Notes under the pieces: generated by a model
Database searches by the model: none
Told to the model about the DNA's origin: nothing
Seen by the model: only the letters and a program-made list of their open reading frames with translations
In this document: one piece after another, positions 1 through 8,069 of the stretch
Layout: every line of letters begins with the position of its first letter
How positions within the stretch are numbered: position 1 is the first letter of the stretch
Program-made: the position numbers and the translations under genes
NCBI GenBank assembly: GCA_910578065.1
Contig: CAJTPB010000021.1
Span: forward strand, 1-32,990
Length of the DNA: 32,990 bases
Reading direction: 5' to 3'
Source of the DNA: an uncultured Christensenella sp.
Lineage (GTDB): Bacteria > Bacillota > Clostridia > Christensenellales > Borkfalkiaceae

Positions 1-190
1 ACGAGTAGCCTAGTTCGTCCACGAAAAAAAGTACAGAAAAGGCACAGCTTAACGCTATGCCTAAATCTTTTTATTTGCGTTTTATTATACTCCCTATGGG
101 AATTACCGTAATTTCCGTCGGGATTTTTGTATGATAAAAACCTGCGTGTTTCCGTTTGGGGGAAAGCCGATGACAGGTAAATGGTATAAG
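1..190. other. Non-coding left edge
   Basis: I see no plausible gene, tRNA or terminator here. The stretch is AT-rich with stop codons in all frames. It probably belongs to the same spacer as the degenerate repeat that follows, and it may be cut by the contig end, so its original neighbour is unknown. Confidence 0.5.
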
Positions 191-610
191 CGTGCCTTGG
201 TTTTTCGCGGTAATAGTTGATAACATAGTAAAAGAAATTTTGAATTTTTGTGTGCGGACTTCGTTTTTTACACAATGATTACCAATGAAATAGATAAATG
301 ACTTCTATTTTTCATAGGCACGCCTTTGCTTTTCTCTGCGATAGTCGTTAAAATAAGCAAAGGACTTTTAATTATTTGTACGCGCGCCGTGCCTATTCCG
401 CTGCAATTACCGGGTAGAATATTATAAAATTTCGCATGCGTGCCGTGCCTTTTCTACGGCGATAGTCGTTGAAATAAACAAAGACTTTGATTTTTGTGTT
501 TGTGTCCGTTTTTCCCATGGCTATTTTTGATAATTAGAAAGAACTTTTTGATTTTCGGATAGGCGCTTTGTTGTTTACACGGCGATTACAAATAAAAAAT
601 CCGACTGTCT
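191..610. repeat. Degenerate tandem repeat, period about 60 bp
   Basis: Seven loosely related units can be laid under each other. A common core resembling GGCGATAGTCGTTAAAATAA recurs near 208, 272, 338, 401, 459, 517 and 579, so spacing is 58-66 bp. The two best copies (near 338 and 459) share a 12-base block GCGATAGTCGTT followed by AAATAA and a CAAAG-ACTTT tail. Each unit starts with a GC-richer part (CGTGCC-like) and ends in an AT-rich part. No unit is conserved enough for a CRISPR repeat, and no coding frame crosses the tract. A related sequence (GGCGGATCCAAATAAA, near 691) overlaps the end of the glycosyltransferase terminator, so the array may have grown from that gene end. Confidence 0.6.
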
Positions 611-670
611 ACAATCAAAAAAGCATGTCACATTTTGTGTGCGGCCCTGCGGCGCTTGAGGACCGAACAT

Positions 671-697
671 AAAAATCCACCCGCATAGCGGGCGGAT
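671..697 (-). terminator. Rho-independent terminator of the glycosyltransferase gene
   Basis: Arms 675-684 and 688-697 form a 10-bp stem with one wobble pair and a 3-base loop. Read on the minus strand it is followed by a run of five T. It lies 14 bases past the stop codon of the minus-strand gene. Confidence 0.85.
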
Positions 698-711
698 CCA
701 AATAAATTATT

Positions 712-2019
712 TTATTTTCGCTTATTGCGTTTTTCCTTTTCTTTCTGCACTTCTTTTGCGTATTCCACGCGCGCAGTTTGCTCCCAATCGAGGCTTGTAC
801 GCGCGTATACGCGGCTTTGAATAAAGATGGGGAAGTATTCCAGCGTGATCAAGGGGGCGAGAAAAAGGGTTGCGATGCGTTCCCACGCAGTCAGCTTTCC
901 GAATACGTCCCAATACGAGATCATAGCAAGCAGGCAGTACAAAAAGAGCAGTCCGTACATGATGGCGATGGGCATTCCCACAAGAAAGATCAGCGAATTT
1001 ACCCATAGCGGGCTGTCGTGATAGGCGTAGTATATGGAAAGCCCCGCGCCGCCGCACATGGTCAATATGGTAGTTACGATAAAGAAAATAAGCGGATACA
1101 ATGAAAACAGATATTCGAATTCCCCCGCGTTGATAGAGCCGCGTTTGCGTATCTGTTTTTTAATCTTCTTTTTATACATTTTGTCGCATTGGGAAAATCC
1201 CGTTACCCAACGCAGCCTGCGGTTGTAACTGTCTTTATGGCGCAAAACCTCTTCGGTATAGATAATCGCGTACGGATAGTACATAGAGGTAAACCCCTTT
1301 AAAATGCAGTCCATGCGCAACTCGTAATCTTCGGTAAGCGTGCGGTACGGCCAGCCGTCGATCGCGCGGATCACCTCTTTGCGGATCATCATGCCCTGCC
1401 CGCACATATTTAGGGGAATTCCCTTTTTGGTGCGGTAGGTGTTGCCCAAATCGTCTAAAAAAGGATAGGTGAGCGCGGAACAGTTGGAAAACACCGTGCG
1501 CGACTTTCTGTCGCCGAGGTAATTTTTAATGCGCTTGCGCGAAAGAAAAATTTGAAAATCGTTTTCGAGCGCGTTGTTCAATTCGGTTATGTAATCGGGT
1601 TCCAATACCGCGTCTGCGTCGATAATAACGAACGCTTCGTACTGTTCGAACTGCTCGCTCGTAAGCGATTTGAAATAGCCGTCGAGCGCGGCTCCCTTGC
1701 ACGTCTGTTCGGGCACGATAAAAACGTTCGCCCCGATCGCCTGTGCAAGCTGCACCGTGGGGTCGTTCTCCTCTTTTACAATTACGTTTACGTCGAAATA
1801 CGCCTTGTCGTAATCTTGTTTTAAAATAGAATCGAACAGATCCCCGATGATTTTGCTTTCGTTTCGGGCGGGTATGATCAGCGATATTTTTCGTTTTTCG
1901 GTCGCTTTTTTATAAGGCGGTTTTTTAAACGCATAACAAAGTTGCAGCAGTTTGGGAATATACATAACTGCGGCGATCCCTGCAAAAACCGCGTAAGCGA
2001 TCAAGATAGATTGAATCAA
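712..2019 (-). CDS. Membrane-bound family 2 glycosyltransferase
   Basis: Predicted processive-type GT2 enzyme of 435 aa that transfers a sugar from a nucleotide-sugar at the cytoplasmic face of the membrane. An N-terminal membrane segment (residues about 5-30) precedes the GT-A domain, which starts at SLIIPARNE (46-54). The metal-binding DAD is at 134-136, the TED catalytic-base motif at 229-231 and an RRLRW acceptor-site motif at 267-271. Two or three further membrane segments follow (about 305-410), the layout of poly-N-acetylglucosamine or hyaluronan synthase-like enzymes. Donor and product cannot be read from sequence. The start is TTG at 2017-2019 with only a weak upstream GGGG; the next Met (residue 19) would cut the first membrane segment. 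The gene has its own promoter and terminator, so it is probably monocistronic. Confident for family, not for substrate. Confidence 0.85.
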   Translation of the reverse strand: MIQSILIAYAVFAGIAAVMYIPKLLQLCYAFKKPPYKKATEKRKISLIIPARNESKIIGDLFDSILKQDYDKAYFDVNVIVKEENDPTVQLAQAIGANVFIVPEQTCKGAALDGYFKSLTSEQFEQYEAFVIIDADAVLEPDYITELNNALENDFQIFLSRKRIKNYLGDRKSRTVFSNCSALTYPFLDDLGNTYRTKKGIPLNMCGQGMMIRKEVIRAIDGWPYRTLTEDYELRMDCILKGFTSMYYPYAIIYTEEVLRHKDSYNRRLRWVTGFSQCDKMYKKKIKKQIRKRGSINAGEFEYLFSLYPLIFFIVTTILTMCGGAGLSIYYAYHDSPLWVNSLIFLVGMPIAIMYGLLFLYCLLAMISYWDVFGKLTAWERIATLFLAPLITLEYFPIFIQSRVYARTSLDWEQTARVEYAKEVQKEKEKRNKRK

Positions 2020-2057
2020 AACAGTGCCCCGTAATACCGATTTTCTTTCTACTTTGT

Positions 2058-2087
2058 ATTATAACTTTTTTCTATGCGGTTTGTCAA
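2058..2087 (-). promoter_or_regulatory. Sigma-A type promoter for the glycosyltransferase
   Basis: On the minus strand a perfect -35 TTGACA (2082-2087) and a perfect -10 TATAAT (2058-2063) are separated by 18 bp. The start codon is about 38 bases downstream. It sits between the glyQS terminator and the glycosyltransferase, so the two genes are transcribed separately. Confidence 0.85.
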
Positions 2088-2118
2088 TGATTTCATAAAA
2101 AATCATATATATTTATGA

Positions 2119-2146
2119 CAAAACCCCCGCTTTTTGCAAGCGGGGG
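2119..2146 (-). terminator. Rho-independent terminator of glyQS
   Basis: Arms CCCCCGCTT (2124-2132) and AAGCGGGGG (2138-2146) make a 9-bp GC-rich stem with a 5-base loop. On the minus strand it is followed by TTTTGT. It lies just past the glyQS stop codon. Confidence 0.9.
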
Positions 2147-2159
2147 CAAAACTTATTCT

Positions 2160-3536
2160 TTAAAAAAGAATTTTTTCTTGAATGTAGGCGATCGCTTCTT
2201 CGGGCGAAAGGCGGACCTGCTCCATGCTGTCGCGGTCGCGCAACGTAACGGTGCCGTTTTCCAACGTATCGAAATCGACCGTTAAGCAGAACGGCGTTCC
2301 GATTTCGTCTTGGCGGCGGTAACGTTTGCCGATCGAACCCGCTTCGTCGTAAGAAACGGGGAAATATTTCGCCAGTTTTTTATAAAGATCTTTTGCCTGC
2401 GGCGCAAGATTTTTCTGCAAGGGAAGCACCGCCGCTTTGTACGCCGCGATCGCGGGATGAAAGCGCATTACGTTGCGGATCTCGCCGTTTTCAAGCGTTT
2501 CTTCGTCGTACGCTTCGGAAAGCGCGGCGAGCATCAGTCTGTCTGCGCCGATGGAATATTCGATCACGTAGGGAATATACTTTTCCCCGTTTACGGGATC
2601 GACGTACATCATGCCCTTGCCCGAAAATTCTTGGTGGCGGGAAAGGTCGTAATCGGTGCGGTTGTGAATGCCGTTCAGTTCCGACCAGCCCATCGGGAAA
2701 AGGTATTGGATATCGCACGCCGCCTTTGCATAGTGCGCGAGTTTATCGTGGTCTTTAAAGCGCAGGTGCGCTTCGTTAAAGCCGAGCGCAAGCAAAAATT
2801 CCCAAGCCTTTTGTTTGAACTCTGCATAATATTCGCCGTCCGTTCCCTCTTTGCAAAACCATTGGTGTTCCATCTGTTCGAATTCGATGGTGCGGAAAAT
2901 AAAGTTTCCGGGCGTGATCTCGTTACGGAACGCCTTGCCGATCTGCGCGATGCCGAAGGGAACTTTCGCGCGCGCGCTGCGCTGCACGTTTAAAAAGTTT
3001 ACGAATTCCCCTTGCGCCGTTTCGGGGCGGAGGTATATTTTATTTTGGTTTTCGTCCGTTACCCCGCGCGAGGTTTCGAACATCAAGTTAAAGGTGCGGA
3101 TATTCGTCCAGTTGAAATTTCCGCAGATGGGGCAGCATACGCGGTGTTCTTGTATGTATGCTTCCATTTCTTCGTTCGTCATGGCGTCGGGGTTTACTTT
3201 CCCCTTAGAATGCGCTTCGATCAAGTTATCGGCGCGGTGACGGCTTTTGCATTCTTTACAGTCCATTTTAGGGTCGGTGAACGAAGTCGTGTGCCCGCTC
3301 GCTTCCCACACGCGCGAATTCATTAAAATCGCCGCGTCTACGCCGTAAGAATTTTCGCTTTCCTGTACGAACCGCTTCCACCAAGCGCGCTTAATGTTGT
3401 TTTTAATTTCTACGCCCACGGGGCCGTAATCCCACGTGTTTCCCATGCCGCCGTAAATTTCGCTTCCGGGAAAAATGATCCCTCTGTTTTTGCACAGTGC
3501 GACGAGTTTTTCCATTGTAACCGCGCGTTCCGCCAT
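2160..3536 (-). CDS. glyQS: Glycyl-tRNA synthetase, single-chain alpha2 type
   Basis: Charges tRNA-Gly with glycine in the cytoplasm. The 458-aa class II enzyme is the homodimeric type, not the alpha2beta2 type. Visible signatures are the N-terminal GlyRS segment (GNTWDYGPVG, 32-41), two CxxC pairs (C93/C96 and C135/C138) that may bind zinc, the PETAQG block (171-176), class II motif 2 (FRNEITP, 203-209) and motif 3 (IEYSIGADRL, around 330). The C-terminal anticodon-binding domain carries the block RYRRQDEIGTPFC. Length matches the family. ATG is preceded by AAAGGAG with 9-base spacing. Its promoter leaves only about 25 bases of leader, so no T-box riboswitch is present, unlike many Firmicute aminoacyl-tRNA synthetase genes. 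Confidence 0.97.
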   Translation of the reverse strand: MAERAVTMEKLVALCKNRGIIFPGSEIYGGMGNTWDYGPVGVEIKNNIKRAWWKRFVQESENSYGVDAAILMNSRVWEASGHTTSFTDPKMDCKECKSRHRADNLIEAHSKGKVNPDAMTNEEMEAYIQEHRVCCPICGNFNWTNIRTFNLMFETSRGVTDENQNKIYLRPETAQGEFVNFLNVQRSARAKVPFGIAQIGKAFRNEITPGNFIFRTIEFEQMEHQWFCKEGTDGEYYAEFKQKAWEFLLALGFNEAHLRFKDHDKLAHYAKAACDIQYLFPMGWSELNGIHNRTDYDLSRHQEFSGKGMMYVDPVNGEKYIPYVIEYSIGADRLMLAALSEAYDEETLENGEIRNVMRFHPAIAAYKAAVLPLQKNLAPQAKDLYKKLAKYFPVSYDEAGSIGKRYRRQDEIGTPFCLTVDFDTLENGTVTLRDRDSMEQVRLSPEEAIAYIQEKILF

Positions 3537-3567
3537 ATTCGATTGCTCCTTTCTGTTTTCGTTTAAT

Positions 3568-3596
3568 ATCCTATCACGTTACGGCGCATTCGTCAA
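3568..3596 (-). promoter_or_regulatory. Sigma-A type promoter for glyQS
   Basis: On the minus strand -35 TTGACG (3591-3596) and -10 TAGGAT (3568-3573) are separated by 17 bp. They lie close upstream of the ribosome binding site (3546-3554). The short leader leaves no room for an attenuator. Confidence 0.8.
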
Positions 3597-3937
3597 GCGT
3601 TCGGGGCGTGCGTGCAAAAATTTTCGCGAAGCCGTAAATGTTATTGGCAGAACGCGTTTGGTTTGACGGGGCATGCAAAGGTGCGGATAGAGTAGTATTT
3701 TTAATGCGCAGCCGTGTTGTTTTTTGGGGGGATTGGTAAAAAAGTTGCGTAAAGCAATGGAGGAAAACAAGATATAGGCGGAGTGTTTGTAATGGAAATT
3801 CATACGGGCGGCAAAGGGGTATGTAACAGATGGGAAGGATAAGCGCATATGAACGATAGTTCGGAAAATTTTTATATACATTTCCGCGCGCCTGTTTTAA
3901 CATATCCGCAAAAGAATACAACGAAATAAATTTATAC
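3597..3937. other. Spacer without a recognisable gene
   Basis: AT-rich spacer between glyQS and the PAP2 gene, both on the minus strand. No terminator for the PAP2 gene was found in it. A minus-strand frame of 162 codons crosses the stretch but lacks a ribosome binding site and any protein-like pattern. Confidence 0.5.
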
Positions 3938-4052
3938 CGAAGAAAAATTGTAAAAATGGAATCGATAAAATAATTTCGTGCGCCTTTCATGCACAGCAAA
4001 AAAGACAATCTGTGCGAAGTAAAATAATCAAATGCGGAATCGATAAAATAAT
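3938..4052 (-). repeat. Tandem duplication of the PAP2 gene 3' end, 78-bp unit
   Basis: The 17-base block GGAATCGATAAAATAAT occurs at 3958-3974 and again at 4036-4052, offset 78 bp. Similarity extends to the left of both copies (3938-3957 and 4015-4035, CGAAG followed by an A-rich segment) with small gaps. The right copy encodes the last residues of the PAP2 protein (LLFYRFRI). The left copy lies beyond the stop codon and is no longer coding in that frame. It therefore reads as a decayed duplicate of the gene end. Confidence 0.65.
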
Positions 4053-4903
4053 AGGTGTGCAACAGTCTTTAACGCGCCCGCAAGAAATAAAGAACACAGG
4101 AGGGCAAGCGCATGCGCATCGCGAAAAAGCACAACGGGAAGCGCGGTGCAAAGGATAAGCGGCAATCCCGCAGCCAATCGCGCGGTGCGGTTGATCCCTG
4201 TTTGCGGAAGCGTGAAACAAGGAACGGCTTCCGCGTATATAAAACGGTTTAACAAGCCGTTTGCGGATACAGGCTTTTCGGGCAAGGGAAAAACGGCGCA
4301 CCCCGCCAGCAATCCCGCAGAGAGCAGGTATTCGCGCGAGGGAACAAAGAACGCGGCAAACAGCGCAAGCGCGGCGAATAGAGGGGCAAATCGTTCCGTT
4401 CGTTCGCGGGCGGCGAACGCTCCCGTAAGCGCGCCGAACAGCAATCCCGCCGCTACGTCGGAAGGATAGTGCACGCCGAAATACACGCGCGAAAGCGCAG
4501 TAAGAAAGGGCGCGAAAAAAGCGCATACATATACCCATGTCCGAGGGTACAGCACGCAAACGGCGGCAAAGAACGCGGCGGCGATTTGCGCGTGCCCGCT
4601 GGGGAAAGAGGAAGAGCGCAGATCCACAGTGGAAAAAAGCAGCGTATCCACCCGTACGAGCAGGGCGGGATCGGCGGTAAACGGGCGTTCGCGCCCGACG
4701 GCATATTTCAGCGCGCAGTTTATACAAAGGGAAAGGGATACGGCAAACAGCAAGCGCGTTCCCTTTTTGGGCGCAAGAAAGCAAAGAAAGGCGACGGCAA
4801 GCGCAAACAACGCGCCTTCCCCTAAAAAGGAAAACACGGCAAAAAACGCCGTAAGCGCGGGTCGGCGGACAGATTGAAAAAATTGCAGCAGAGCTACGTC
4901 CAT
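4028..4903 (-). CDS. PAP2-family membrane phosphatase
   Basis: Integral membrane protein of 291 aa with the complete type 2 phosphatidic acid phosphatase signature. It has KX6RP (K66, R73-P74), PSGH (101-104) and SRX5HXXXD (S138, R139, H145, D149). Such enzymes hydrolyse lipid phosphates, for example undecaprenyl diphosphate recycled during wall synthesis; the substrate here is an inference. Several hydrophobic segments surround the motifs, and a hydrophobic C-terminal half of about 140 residues is longer than in the smallest family members. The start is set at 4903 because AAAAGGA precedes that ATG; a longer in-frame extension to 5152 would run over the glnS promoter. Divergent from glnS. 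No clear promoter or terminator was found. Confidence 0.85.
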   Translation of the reverse strand: MDVALLQFFQSVRRPALTAFFAVFSFLGEGALFALAVAFLCFLAPKKGTRLLFAVSLSLCINCALKYAVGRERPFTADPALLVRVDTLLFSTVDLRSSSFPSGHAQIAAAFFAAVCVLYPRTWVYVCAFFAPFLTALSRVYFGVHYPSDVAAGLLFGALTGAFAARERTERFAPLFAALALFAAFFVPSREYLLSAGLLAGCAVFPLPEKPVSANGLLNRFIYAEAVPCFTLPQTGINRTARLAAGLPLILCTALPVVLFRDAHALALLCSLFLAGALKTVAHLLFYRFRI

Positions 4904-5009
4904 GGCGTATCCTTTTCCGAATCGGTCGGCAAGCGGTTTCTCTTCCAAAAAATTATGGGTAAAAATAAAAAAATTTAACGCGGAAAAGGTATCATTTCCA
5001 CGCGAAATA

Positions 5010-5018
5010 TGGTATAAT
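5010..5018 (+). promoter_or_regulatory. Extended -10 promoter for glnS
   Basis: TGGTATAAT fits the extended -10 form TGnTATAAT. The -35 position (about 4990) is poor. The same TGGTATAAT form recurs before gyrB. The leader to the glnS start is about 30 bases. Confidence 0.7.
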
Positions 5019-5054
5019 ATTCCCGTAAAGAAATACGTTCGGAGATAAGGCGCT

Positions 5055-6680
5055 ATGGCGGAAACGAAAAACTTTATCGAACAAATTATCGACGGGGAGT
5101 TGGAAGCGGGCAAAGTGACCGCCGTGCAAACGCGGTTTCCGCCCGAACCCAACGGCTATTTGCATATCGGGCACGCGAAAAGCATGTTCGTCAACTTCGG
5201 CACGGCGGAAAAGTACGGCGGCAAGTGCAACCTCTTTTTCGACGATACCAATCCTTCTAAGGAAAAGACGGAATTCGTGCAGGCGATCCGCGCCGACATT
5301 CATTGGATGGGATACGAATGGGCAAAGGAAGTTTATGCTTCCGACTTTTTCGAAACCATTTACGAATACGCGCTGCGGCTGATAAGAGAGGGGAAGGCGT
5401 ACGTGTGCGATTTATCGCCCGAACAGATCCGCGATACGCGCGGCACGCTGACGGAGGCGGGGAAGGAAAGTCCTTTCCGCAACCGTTCGGTTGAGGAAAA
5501 TTTAAAGCTGTTTACGGAAATGCGGCAAGGCAAATATGCCGACGGTGAAAAGTGCCTGCGCGCAAAAATCGATATGGCGTCGCCCAATATAAATATGCGC
5601 GATCCCGTTATTTATCGCATTCTTCGCGCGACGCACCACCGCACGGGGGACGCCTGGTGCATTTATCCCATGTACGATTACGCGCATCCTATTTGCGATT
5701 ATCTGCAAGGAGTGACCCATTCCCTTTGCACTCTCGAATTCGAAGATCACCGCCCGCTGTATGATTGGGTTGGGGTATCGTTGGGATTTGCGCCCAAGCC
5801 CCGCCAGATCGAGTTTGCGCGGCTCAACCTGACCAACCTTGTTATGAGCAAGCGCTATTTGAAAAAGCTGGTGGAAGACGGCGCGGTGCACGGCTGGGAC
5901 GATCCGCGCATGCCCACCCTAGCGGGATTGCGCAACCGCGGGATTCCCGTTGCGGCGATCAAAGATTTCTGCGAACGGGTAGGGATCGCCAAGTCCAATT
6001 CCGAATGTGAAATTTCCTATTTCGAAGCGTGCGTACGCGAATATTTAAACGCGCATGCGCCCCGCGCGATGGCGGTGCTCGATCCGTTAAAGGTAACGCT
6101 CGTCAACTACGAGGGAAGCGAAGAGGTAGACTTCGATATCAACCAGCTCGATCCGCAAGCGGGCGCGCGCAAGATCGTCTTCGGCAAAACGCTTTATGTG
6201 GAAAAAAGCGATTTCGCGCTTGACCCTCCCCCCAAATATTACCGCTTTAAAATCGGCGGATACGTCCGTTTGAAAAACGCTTATATCGTGCGCTGCGACG
6301 AAGCCGTGCAGGACGAGCGCGGAGAAGTCGTCGAATTGCGGTGCACCTATTTCCCCGAATCGCGCAGCGGTTCGGATACGAGCGGGATCAAGGCGAAAGG
6401 GGTAGTGCATTGGGTGAATGCGGAAACGGCGGCAGATGCCGTTGTAAAACAGTACGACTATTTGCTGAACGATGCCGAATACGCGGGGCAAGATTTTTCC
6501 GAGCGCATGAATTACGACAGCGAGCACGTTTTTTCCGCCAAAGCGGAACCTTATTTAAACGAGGTAGCGGACGGAAGCGCGTTTCAGTTAATGCGCACGG
6601 GGTATTATAAAAAATGCACGGAACAGGGAAAGCTGTGCCTTTCCGAAATCGTATCCTTAAAAGATAACTTTAACAAGTAA
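5055..6680 (+). CDS. glnS: Glutaminyl-tRNA synthetase
   Basis: Charges tRNA-Gln directly with glutamine. The 541-aa class I enzyme matches the length of Escherichia coli GlnRS. It has the HIGH motif (37-40) in the context FPPEPNGYLHIGHAKS and a KMSKS variant VMSKR (about 263-267). Typical GlnRS blocks are FDDTNP, LRAKIDMASP, WCIYPMYDYAH and HGWDDPRMPT, followed by a full-length beta-barrel anticodon-binding region. This pattern separates it from glutamyl-tRNA synthetase. Most Firmicutes lack GlnRS and form Gln-tRNA by GatCAB transamidation, so the gene was probably gained by transfer in an ancestor; its base composition does not differ visibly from its neighbours. GGAG lies 10 bases before the ATG. 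The next gene follows after 19 bases and is probably co-transcribed. Confidence 0.96.
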   Translation: MAETKNFIEQIIDGELEAGKVTAVQTRFPPEPNGYLHIGHAKSMFVNFGTAEKYGGKCNLFFDDTNPSKEKTEFVQAIRADIHWMGYEWAKEVYASDFFETIYEYALRLIREGKAYVCDLSPEQIRDTRGTLTEAGKESPFRNRSVEENLKLFTEMRQGKYADGEKCLRAKIDMASPNINMRDPVIYRILRATHHRTGDAWCIYPMYDYAHPICDYLQGVTHSLCTLEFEDHRPLYDWVGVSLGFAPKPRQIEFARLNLTNLVMSKRYLKKLVEDGAVHGWDDPRMPTLAGLRNRGIPVAAIKDFCERVGIAKSNSECEISYFEACVREYLNAHAPRAMAVLDPLKVTLVNYEGSEEVDFDINQLDPQAGARKIVFGKTLYVEKSDFALDPPPKYYRFKIGGYVRLKNAYIVRCDEAVQDERGEVVELRCTYFPESRSGSDTSGIKAKGVVHWVNAETAADAVVKQYDYLLNDAEYAGQDFSERMNYDSEHVFSAKAEPYLNEVADGSAFQLMRTGYYKKCTEQGKLCLSEIVSLKDNFNK

Positions 6681-6699
6681 CCGAATGATCGGAGGAAGC

Positions 6700-7890
6700 A
6701 TGAATTTTGTATGCAACAATCTGTTAATACCGTCCGGTGTAAAAACGGGGCTTATTGCCGCCGTTTGCGTGCTGGCTGCGGCGCTGATCGTTTACGGAGC
6801 AATCCGCCGTTTTTCCCGTTCGAGCTGGACGGGTTTTCAGATTGTCGTAATTTTCTTCGTTTCCGTCGGAATTTCCAAAATCAATCCGTTCGGCAGCAAG
6901 ATCGTTTACTTCGGCGCGATTGCGGGCATTCTGTTCGCCTGCATTGCGGCGGTCGCGATCCTCGGCGGAATTTTAAGGTGGGTGTTCCGTACGCGCACCA
7001 AAAAACCCAACTGGTTTTTCCGTGTGTTCAACCGCATTTTGGGTTCGGTCAATGCGATCGTCAACGTTGCCGTGCCCGTCGTCGCGATCGGCGGAATGGC
7101 GCTTACGGTGATCTATTACTGCACCTCTTTGCCGCAAGGCGCGTTGAGCGCCGTTTACGGCAACCGCATATGGGAGGCGTTCGGCAAATACGCGCCCGAC
7201 TTATTGCTGATTGCGTTTTTAACGGTCGCCGTAAAGGGCGGGTATAAGCTGGGTTTGTTAAAGTCCATTTGGACGGTCATGATGATGATCTTAACCGTTT
7301 TGGCGCTTGTCGGTTCGGTATATATCGCCATTCGAATGCCGGGCATCTCTTCTTTGTCCGTTAAACTTTCCGCCTCGTTTGCGGGAAGCATGAATGCGGT
7401 CCTCGCAAAAATTCTCGGCTACGGAATCGTTGCGCTCGTCGCGTTTGTGGTGCTGATCGTCGTTATCGTACTGCTGAATTTGCTGATCAATCTCGGCGTG
7501 CGCGAAATGGATAAGATCCGCGTCGTACGCTTTTTCGACGGCGCGCTGTTCGCGGTCATCGTGTTTGCGGTAAGCGTCGCGCTGGTAAGCGGCACGCACT
7601 TTGCGGTTTACAGCATTGCGCATGCGTCTTTGCCCCAAACGCCCCCCGTTGCGGCTTCCCTTGCGGAAGAAGCCCCGCCCGAGGAAGCGGTTTCTCCCGA
7701 TGAAGAGCAGACTCCGCCCGAGCAAGAAAATCCCCCCGTCGAAGAGGGAACGAATTGGCTGCAAGATATTTGGGGGGAAGTGGTATCGTTTTTCGTAAAT
7801 CATAATATAGAAGGCATGTTTACTTCCGCGCCGATGAGTAATATATTCTACACCTACAACCCCATTTTTGCGTTGACGGGGAACGGATAA
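6700..7890 (+). CDS. Polytopic membrane protein, CvpA-like
   Basis: Hypothetical integral membrane protein of 396 aa with about eight hydrophobic segments. Two halves each contain a segment resembling the CvpA (colicin V production) family: an amphipathic N/D-R-x-L/F-G stretch before a helix (around RVFNRILGSVNAI and RVVRFFDGALFAV). A Pro/Glu-rich linker (around residues 310-350) precedes a short C-terminal segment of about 45 residues. CvpA proteins have been linked to envelope function, but no activity can be assigned here. The start is set at 6700 because GGAGG (6691-6695) lies directly before it; the in-frame ATG at 6685 has no binding site. It lies just after glnS and ends before a strong terminator. 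The family call is tentative. Confidence 0.6.
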   Translation: MNFVCNNLLIPSGVKTGLIAAVCVLAAALIVYGAIRRFSRSSWTGFQIVVIFFVSVGISKINPFGSKIVYFGAIAGILFACIAAVAILGGILRWVFRTRTKKPNWFFRVFNRILGSVNAIVNVAVPVVAIGGMALTVIYYCTSLPQGALSAVYGNRIWEAFGKYAPDLLLIAFLTVAVKGGYKLGLLKSIWTVMMMILTVLALVGSVYIAIRMPGISSLSVKLSASFAGSMNAVLAKILGYGIVALVAFVVLIVVIVLLNLLINLGVREMDKIRVVRFFDGALFAVIVFAVSVALVSGTHFAVYSIAHASLPQTPPVAASLAEEAPPEEAVSPDEEQTPPEQENPPVEEGTNWLQDIWGEVVSFFVNHNIEGMFTSAPMSNIFYTYNPIFALTGNG

Positions 7891-7971
7891 AACAAGTTCG
7901 CAAATGCAAGAAAGAATAGGCTTTTTCGCTTGATATTTTTTTGCGTTGCAATATAAAAGCAACAGCATTTT

Positions 7972-8000
7972 TTCCGCCGACAAACTGTCGGCGGAATTTT
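7972..8000 (+). terminator. Rho-independent terminator after the CvpA-like gene
   Basis: Perfect 11-bp stem TTCCGCCGACA (7972-7982) and TGTCGGCGGAA (7986-7996) with a 3-base loop, followed by TTTT. The next promoter starts two bases further on. Confidence 0.92.
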
Positions 8001-8001
8001 C

Positions 8002-8030
8002 TTGACAAAAAAGGGAAATAATAGTAAAAT
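8002..8030 (+). promoter_or_regulatory. Sigma-A type promoter for the winged-helix pair
   Basis: Perfect -35 TTGACA (8002-8007), 17-bp spacer and -10 TAAAAT (8025-8030). The -35 box is almost fused to the preceding terminator. The first gene starts about 33 bases after the expected transcript start. Confidence 0.85.
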
Positions 8031-8069
8031 CTAACCGAAAGCGGAAAGGGGTATTGTCAGGTCAAAAAA

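Noticed and set aside
191..610. Possible CRISPR array
   Set aside because: Units of about 60 bp are related along their whole length and badly diverged; there are no identical short repeats with unique spacers and no cas genes.
3574..4062. Minus-strand frame of 162 codons between glyQS and the PAP2 gene
   Set aside because: No binding site, composition of AT-rich spacer, overlaps the glyQS promoter and the PAP2 end. Its internal repeat comes from the 78-bp DNA duplication.
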